This document shows positions 59,253 through 64,000 of a stretch of 64,000 nucleotides of DNA, piece by piece. Numbering within the stretch: position 1 is the first letter of the stretch; each line of letters starts with the position of its first letter. The stretch lies in assembly GCA_942492735.1 (NCBI GenBank), contig OW818648.1:1674001-1738000 (forward strand), given 5' to 3'. The DNA comes from Sporobacter sp942492735. Lineage in GTDB: Bacteria > Bacillota > Clostridia > Oscillospirales > Oscillospiraceae. The notes under the pieces were generated by a model. It did no database searches, was not told the DNA's origin, and worked only from the letters and a program-made list of their open reading frames with translations. The translations under genes and the position numbers were made by a program.

Positions 59253-59756
59253 ATGCCAACAGCCTTAATAGATTATGACCGCAAAAGTGCCGTCAGATAC
59301 GCACACCAATGGGCGTACTCCCGAAATCCGTCTTATTACGACTACGAAGCGCTGGGTGGCGACTGCACGAATTTCGCGTCGCAGTGCATTTTTGCAGGCA
59401 GCGGCGTGATGAATTTTCAGTCAGTCAGCGGCTGGTATTACAAAAATGCCAATAATAAATCGGCGTCATGGACCGGTGTGGAGTTCTTAAGGAATTTTTT
59501 AGTCCGCAGAAACAAAAGTCCAGGGCCTTTTGCACAGGAGGTCACAATTGATAAAATAGAGCCCGGGGACATCATCCAGTTGTCCTTTGAGGGCAGTCAT
59601 TTTCAGCATTCACCGGTGGTTGTGGAAACGGGTCAGAGGCCGAGGACCGATAATATCCTGATTGCCGCGCATACGATTAACAGTGATAACAGAGCGCTCA
59701 ATACATATACATACAAAAAAATCAGATTCCTGCATATCGTCTCCGTCAGGAAATAG
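59253..59756 (+). CDS. Amidase-domain protein (Amidase_6-like)
   Basis: A 167-residue protein with the putative amidase fold (NlpC/P60-like): AVRYAHQWAYSRNPSYYDYEA, then GGDCTNFASQCI with the catalytic cysteine, and SFEGSHFQHSPVVV with the histidine near residue 116. No signal peptide is seen, which is common in spore-associated members. It may hydrolyse a peptide or amide bond in the spore or cell wall. It is divergent from the Crp/Fnr gene. Confidence 0.85.
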   Translation: MPTALIDYDRKSAVRYAHQWAYSRNPSYYDYEALGGDCTNFASQCIFAGSGVMNFQSVSGWYYKNANNKSASWTGVEFLRNFLVRRNKSPGPFAQEVTIDKIEPGDIIQLSFEGSHFQHSPVVVETGQRPRTDNILIAAHTINSDNRALNTYTYKKIRFLHIVSVRK

Positions 59757-59821
59757 AGAAAAATAAACAAGCCGGCACTGCGTCAATCGAGGCGGTGCCG
59801 GCTATTAATTTCATAATAATA

Positions 59822-60853
59822 TTATGTCGTGACGGCGTTGATGATGGCCTGTGCGACACCGTCAAGCGGCATCTGCTTTTCAACGGCACCGATATCAAAA
59901 GCCACCTTTGGCATACCGTAAACAACAGACGAAGCGGCATCCTGACCGATCGTTCTGGCGCCCTTTTGACGCATCGCCAGCAGTCCTTTAGCGCCGTCGC
60001 TACCCATCCCAGTGAGAATGACGCCAACGGCATCCTTACCGCAGGCTGTTGCCACAGAATTGAACAGGACATCAACAGAAGGGCAATGCCCGCTGACCTT
60101 CTCACCCGCGGTTAATTCTATCCTTAGTTTATCACCGAGCTTCTTAACTATCATATGCTTGTCCCCCGGGGCAATGAGAACTAGACCGTTTTCGACATAA
60201 TCGCCGGTCTGGGCCTCCTTGACGCTTAGGCGCAATGATTTATTGAGCCTTTCAGCGAATAATGTTGAGAAAACCGGGGGAATATGCTGCACGATGACGA
60301 TGCCCGGCAGATTGGTTGGCAGTGAGCTGAGAACATTAAACAAAGCTTCCGTACCGCCGGTAGAAGCGCCGAGGGCTATGATCCGCTTCGTGGCAGCCAG
60401 ACCGGATTGTAGGACGCTTTTGGGGGTCTCGGCTGCTGCTTTAGGTTTCGGAATGTTCGCGTTGGCGGCGACTTTGACTTTGTCGACAAGCTCCGCAATA
60501 AACATCGCGGATGTCCGGCCGGAATTCATGTCGGGCTTGGCGACAAAATCGACAGCGCCGGCGTTCATGGCATCGAGTACCGTTTCACTGACGGAGCTAA
60601 CAACGAGGACGCGAAGCGGATACTGCGGCAGGAGCCTTCTTATGAACTCTATACCATCCATTTTCGGCATCACAACATCGCAGATCATGACATCCGGGTC
60701 AGTCTCAACAATTTTGTCTCTGGCGTCAAATGGGTCTATCGCCGTACCGACAACAATAATATCAGGATCAGCGGATATACCTTTGGATACAACACCCCGG
60801 AACAGCGCGCTGTCATCGACGATCAACACTCGTATTTTCTTAGCCTGTGACAC
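59822..60853 (-). CDS. cheB: Chemotaxis protein-glutamate methylesterase CheB
   Basis: A 343-residue CheB with an N-terminal receiver domain (acidic pocket D13/D14, phosphorylated D59 in MICDVVMPKMDG) and a C-terminal methylesterase domain with catalytic S164 (GASTGG), H190 (VIVQHIPPVF) and D286 (GMGSDG). It removes methyl groups from chemoreceptors and deamidates glutamines. It starts 14 bases after cheR in the operon mcp-cheW-cheR-cheB. Confidence 0.96.
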   Translation of the reverse strand: MSQAKKIRVLIVDDSALFRGVVSKGISADPDIIVVGTAIDPFDARDKIVETDPDVMICDVVMPKMDGIEFIRRLLPQYPLRVLVVSSVSETVLDAMNAGAVDFVAKPDMNSGRTSAMFIAELVDKVKVAANANIPKPKAAAETPKSVLQSGLAATKRIIALGASTGGTEALFNVLSSLPTNLPGIVIVQHIPPVFSTLFAERLNKSLRLSVKEAQTGDYVENGLVLIAPGDKHMIVKKLGDKLRIELTAGEKVSGHCPSVDVLFNSVATACGKDAVGVILTGMGSDGAKGLLAMRQKGARTIGQDAASSVVYGMPKVAFDIGAVEKQMPLDGVAQAIINAVTT

Positions 60854-60867
60854 AATGTGCCCCTCCT

Positions 60868-61683
60868 CTATTCTTTTCTGTAGACGGCAGGCATGATGAA
60901 TTTATACTTTGTAAGCTCTCGATTCAGCGATTCGGCATGACCGATAAACAGATAGCCACCTTTTTCAGTCGCATCATAAAACTTGCTGACAAGCTCGTGC
61001 TTCGTCTCGTTATTAAAATAAATCATGACATTTCTGCAGAATATAACGTGGAATTTCTTCTTGAATGAAAATGACGGATTCATCAGATTGAACCTTCTGA
61101 ACAGGACTTCGTCCTTTATAGCGTCACTGACTGCGCTTATTTCCGAATCGATTTTCCTAAAGTAATTCAGCTTCCAGTTGGCTGGCATCGGTGCAATATC
61201 TTTGTTGCTGTAAGTGCCTTTTTTTGCGTCTTCCAATGCTTTTAACGAAATATCAGTCGCCAGAATCTTCGCATCCCAGTTTTTCTTGTCGGATCCGAAG
61301 TATTCGTCGATGATCATTGCCAGTGTGTATGGCTCTTCACCGCTCGAGCAGCCGGCACTCCAGACACGCAGGTCCTTATTGAGTATTTCGTGTTGCAGAT
61401 AGGGGAGAACCTTATCGCGGAAAAAATAGAAATGCTCCGGCTCACGCATAAAATATGTGTGGTTTGTCGTGATCTTGTTTATGAATGTTATTCCGGCTTC
61501 CCCGGTCTTGTCGTTTACAACATAATCAAAGTATTCCGCAAAGCTCTGGAAGTCATGCTGTGTCAGAAGACCGTGCAGACGTCCTGTCACAAGGGCCATT
61601 TTTTCTTCTTTGAGCTGAATGCCGTAATTGGCTTTGACATAATCGGCAATCTGTTTGAATTCTTTATCTGTTATTTTAATCAA
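60868..61683 (-). CDS. cheR: Chemotaxis protein methyltransferase CheR
   Basis: A 271-residue CheR that methylates receptor glutamates with S-adenosylmethionine. The N-terminal helical domain (1-75) starts KITDKEFKQIADYVKANYG; the Rossmann methyltransferase part holds the VWSAGCSSGEEPYTLAM SAM-binding loop and FHVIFCRNVMIYF. It ends with GHAESLNRE. It lies between cheW and cheB, 21 bases after cheW. Confidence 0.95.
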   Translation of the reverse strand: MIKITDKEFKQIADYVKANYGIQLKEEKMALVTGRLHGLLTQHDFQSFAEYFDYVVNDKTGEAGITFINKITTNHTYFMREPEHFYFFRDKVLPYLQHEILNKDLRVWSAGCSSGEEPYTLAMIIDEYFGSDKKNWDAKILATDISLKALEDAKKGTYSNKDIAPMPANWKLNYFRKIDSEISAVSDAIKDEVLFRRFNLMNPSFSFKKKFHVIFCRNVMIYFNNETKHELVSKFYDATEKGGYLFIGHAESLNRELTKYKFIMPAVYRKE

Positions 61684-61704
61684 AATATCTCTCCGATTGG
61701 GGGC

Positions 61705-62205
61705 TCAAGCGCCGATATCGCCGATTTCATCGGATGTTAAAAGCCGCTGACAATCGACGACTAAAACTATGCCGGTTGCAGTTTTTCCAATGGTTTTGAC
61801 GAATTTATTGCTTGATGCCGTATTAATCTCGGGCAGCGGCGACATTTCCTCATCCGATATTGACAATACTTCAAAGACGCTGTCGACAATAAGGCCGTAG
61901 GAGAAGCCATCAATACCGACGACGATGACACAAGTTCTGTCGTCATAGTCCCGCGGTGCCTTCGAAAAGCGCAGTCTGACGTCAATAAGAGGGATGATCC
62001 TTCCCCTAAGATTGATGATCCCTTTGACGTAACTCGGCATCTCCGGCATTTCCGTAATGCTTTGAATACCTATAATTTCCGTTACATACTTAATTTCTAT
62101 TCCATAAGCCTCGTTGCCGATCAGGAACGCAAGAAAACGGCCTTTTTGGGCATCTTCTATGATATCATTATTATTCATCAGGTCACTCACCAAATTCTCC
62201 TCCAA
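61705..62205 (-). CDS. cheW: Chemotaxis coupling protein CheW
   Basis: A 166-residue CheW that links receptors to the CheA kinase. Conserved are FLIGNEAYGIEIKYVTEII, MPSYVKGIINLRGRIIPLID and VDSVFEVLSIS. No CheA gene is in the window. It begins 13 bases after the chemoreceptor gene. Confidence 0.95.
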   Translation of the reverse strand: MEENLVSDLMNNNDIIEDAQKGRFLAFLIGNEAYGIEIKYVTEIIGIQSITEMPEMPSYVKGIINLRGRIIPLIDVRLRFSKAPRDYDDRTCVIVVGIDGFSYGLIVDSVFEVLSISDEEMSPLPEINTASSNKFVKTIGKTATGIVLVVDCQRLLTSDEIGDIGA

Positions 62206-62218
62206 AATTTTTTTGAAA

Positions 62219-63586
62219 TTAATATTTTCCGAAGTTGTTATCTCCGAGAGATATTTTTTGCACGGCAGTGTTTCTGCCTATCTGCTGCGTTTTCTCAGTG
62301 CTGCCCCTTGAAAGCTCCTTTTTTGTTCTTTTGAGCTTAAAGACACTGATCGTTTCTTTAAGCTGAGAGGCTTGACTTGAGAGCTCTTCGCTGGCTGCCG
62401 CGCTTTCCTGACTCGTTGCGGCATTATTTGAAACGACCTGTGAGACCTGTAGGATGCCGCTGTTAACCTGCTCTATCGCATGCGCCTGCTCGCCCGACGC
62501 CTCGGCAATAGATTTAACAAGATCAGCTGCAACAGCAACTTGAGAAACGATTTGGCCGAGAGCCTCGGCGGTATCGTTGGCGATCTTTGTTCCTGCGTCT
62601 ACTTTCCTTTTTGAGCCTTCGATCAGCGCGGTCGTCTCTTTAGCCGCGTTTGCCGATTTAGCCGCAAGATTCCTGACCTCCTCGGCAACAACCGCGAAGC
62701 CCTTGCCATGCTGGCCGGCCCGCGCCGCTTCAACGGCGGCGTTGAGCGCGAGAATATTTGTTTGAAATGCGATGTCATCGATGACTTTTATAATTTTACT
62801 GATATTGGTCGAAGACTCATTGATTTCCTCCATGGCTTTGAGCATTTCTTTCATCTGTGCATTACCGTCGGTTGCATTCAACTTAACGTTCATTGTCAGC
62901 GCATTAGCCTTTTCGGCATTTTGCGCATTCAAATGCGTCTGAGAGGATATTTGCTCCAGCGCCGCCGTCAGCTCCTGAACAGTGCTGGCCTGCTCTGTTG
63001 CACCCTGCGATAGGGCAAGGCTGGAATCTGAAACGAGGTTAGCTCCCGACGATACCTGATCAATAGCCGTCACGATGCTGGTGACGAGGTGGTGGAAATT
63101 GCCGACAAGTTCGGAAAGTCCGTTGCCTAATTGATCTTCCGGAGAGCATGTCGGAACCTCGACGGAAAGATCACCCTGAGCCACACGTTTAACGCATTCT
63201 TCCAGGTTGTTTACATAAAGCCTTAAACCCTTCATCGTGCGTGAAACCTTACCGATTTCATCTTGATATTCCATCGTAATCGCATCTCTAGCTCGGGCAA
63301 CATCCTTGATATTGTAGTTGCCGACAGAATATCGCCCAAGAAACAAATCGTTTTTTAACGTTGGATCTATAATCAGAAATGCGTTAATATTTCCCAGGAG
63401 CAGCGCGCAAAAAACTGCAAGCAGGGAAACGGCGCCGATAATGATGGAAAAGGTTTGCCGGTGCGGTATGTTGGAAGATACAACAGTTATTATCCCTGCG
63501 GCTCCAATAGCAGCGGCAATGATGCCAATGAAGAGAAAGCAGATATTTAACCTTGTCCTAATTTTGAGATTAACGAACCATTTCAT
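62219..63586 (-). CDS. Methyl-accepting chemotaxis protein (first full copy)
   Basis: A 455-residue receptor with two closely spaced membrane spans near the N-terminus (about 15-38 and 45-68) and only a very short loop outside, so it lacks a large sensor domain; the HAMP-like region follows at about 70-175 and the signalling domain (about 200-430) has the hairpin tip IAFQTNILALNAAVEAARAG. It may sense a cytoplasmic or membrane cue. It ends GDNNFGKY and is followed by cheW. A second receptor gene that shares its 3' end nearly base for base lies upstream. Confidence 0.94.
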   Translation of the reverse strand: MKWFVNLKIRTRLNICFLFIGIIAAAIGAAGIITVVSSNIPHRQTFSIIIGAVSLLAVFCALLLGNINAFLIIDPTLKNDLFLGRYSVGNYNIKDVARARDAITMEYQDEIGKVSRTMKGLRLYVNNLEECVKRVAQGDLSVEVPTCSPEDQLGNGLSELVGNFHHLVTSIVTAIDQVSSGANLVSDSSLALSQGATEQASTVQELTAALEQISSQTHLNAQNAEKANALTMNVKLNATDGNAQMKEMLKAMEEINESSTNISKIIKVIDDIAFQTNILALNAAVEAARAGQHGKGFAVVAEEVRNLAAKSANAAKETTALIEGSKRKVDAGTKIANDTAEALGQIVSQVAVAADLVKSIAEASGEQAHAIEQVNSGILQVSQVVSNNAATSQESAAASEELSSQASQLKETISVFKLKRTKKELSRGSTEKTQQIGRNTAVQKISLGDNNFGKY

Positions 63587-63649
63587 TTTTTCTCTCCACC
63601 CAATTAAGTCGTAAGCGTCGATTGAATTGATATTATGTATTAGGGAAAA

Positions 63650-64000
63650 TCAGTATTTCCCAAAATCATTATCTCCAAGAGATATTTTTTGCACGGCAGT
63701 GTTCCTGCCTATCTGCTGCGTTTTTTCAGTGTTGCCCCTTGAAAGCTCCTTTTTTGTTCTTTTGAGCTTAAAGACACTGATCGTTTCTTTAAGCTGAGAG
63801 GCTTGACTTGAGAGCTCTTCGCTGGCTGCCGCGCTTTCCTGACTCGTCGCGGCATTATTTGAAACGACCTGTGAGACCTGTAGGATGCCGCTGTTTACCT
63901 GCTCTATCGCATGCGCCTGCTCGCCCGACGCCTCGGCTATAGATTTAACAAGGTCAGCTGCAACAGCAACTTGAGAAACGATTTGGCCGAGAGCTTCGGC
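63650..64000 (-). CDS. Second methyl-accepting chemotaxis protein (5' end outside window)
   Basis: The last 116 codons of a receptor, ending GDNDFGKY. The nucleotide sequence matches the 3' part of the receptor at 62219-63586 with only a handful of differences in about 340 bases, for example TTCCTG/TTTCTG and GTCGCGG/GTTGCGG. It is in tandem, in the same direction, 64 bases upstream. The sensor half is not visible. This is a recent tandem duplication or a gene conversion tract. Confidence 0.93.
   Translation of the reverse strand, partial: AEALGQIVSQVAVAADLVKSIAEASGEQAHAIEQVNSGILQVSQVVSNNAATSQESAAASEELSSQASQLKETISVFKLKRTKKELSRGNTEKTQQIGRNTAVQKISLGDNDFGKY

Overview
The window reads as a chromosomal segment of a Gram-positive, endospore-forming anaerobe of the class Clostridia. 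Pointers are the cwlJ-gerQ spore pair, an AgrB/AgrD-type autoinducer locus, a single-cluster ferredoxin, SLH-domain surface proteins, many lipoproteins, strong AGGAGG-type ribosome binding sites, and a large set of UroD-fold (corrinoid methyltransferase-like) proteins at both ends. The species cannot be named from the sequence alone. All functional calls are from reading motifs; no database search was run.

Layout. 1-1911: two UroD-fold methyltransferase-like genes, the first cut by the window edge. 2046-4809: small zinc-ribbon and helical proteins, then a quorum-sensing locus (DUF5317 membrane protein, AgrC-like membrane domain without kinase, AgrB, and a 41-residue AgrD-type peptide). 4904-14456: two SLH proteins, argS, a DUF1934 protein, dut, bacteriohemerythrin, a YwlG-type protein, a GyrI-like protein and a toroid-fold protein, with several strong hairpins between them. 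14771-18151: uppP and the reverse-strand rpmG-secE-nusG-rplK-rplA block. 18547-20070: guaA.

20100-25900 is a small integrative mobilizable element downstream of guaA: repressor, divergent operator/promoter, HTH (excisionase-like) protein, tyrosine integrase, MobC-like protein, RepA-like helicase, an iteron/palindrome origin-like region and a MobV-family relaxase. It carries no obvious cargo. Tandem repeats of 11-bp period lie at both ends.

26052-34994 is the most unusual block: one reverse-strand operon-like array encoding a 1042-residue lipoprotein with five repeated modules that look like the sulfite-oxidase (SUOX) molybdopterin fold, a FecB/C/D-type ABC importer, a second two-module SUOX-like lipoprotein, a rhodanese-like lipoprotein, an FMN-binding lipoprotein with a flavinylation motif and a THEP1-type NTPase. 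It looks like a cell-surface redox-linked uptake system whose substrate I cannot assign. An unassigned promoter-plus-terminator unit, possibly a non-coding RNA, lies just beyond it.

35766-48990: a lipoprotein, a sigma factor/DUF4367 anti-sigma pair, secreted proteins (one with a broken second copy), a GNAT acetyltransferase, DegV, a BlaI/BlaR1-type pair with an 819-residue membrane protein, and a radical SAM protein. 49457-54466: three close paralogues of a UroD-fold methyltransferase-like protein and a GPH-family transporter, with two similar promoters; one has a perfect dyad around its -10 box. 54529-59756: gerQ, cwlJ, ferredoxin, Pit phosphate transporter with DUF47 partner, thioredoxin, a Crp/Fnr regulator and an amidase-like protein. 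59822-64000: a chemotaxis cluster (MCP, cheW, cheR, cheB) preceded by a second, nearly identical MCP that runs off the window.
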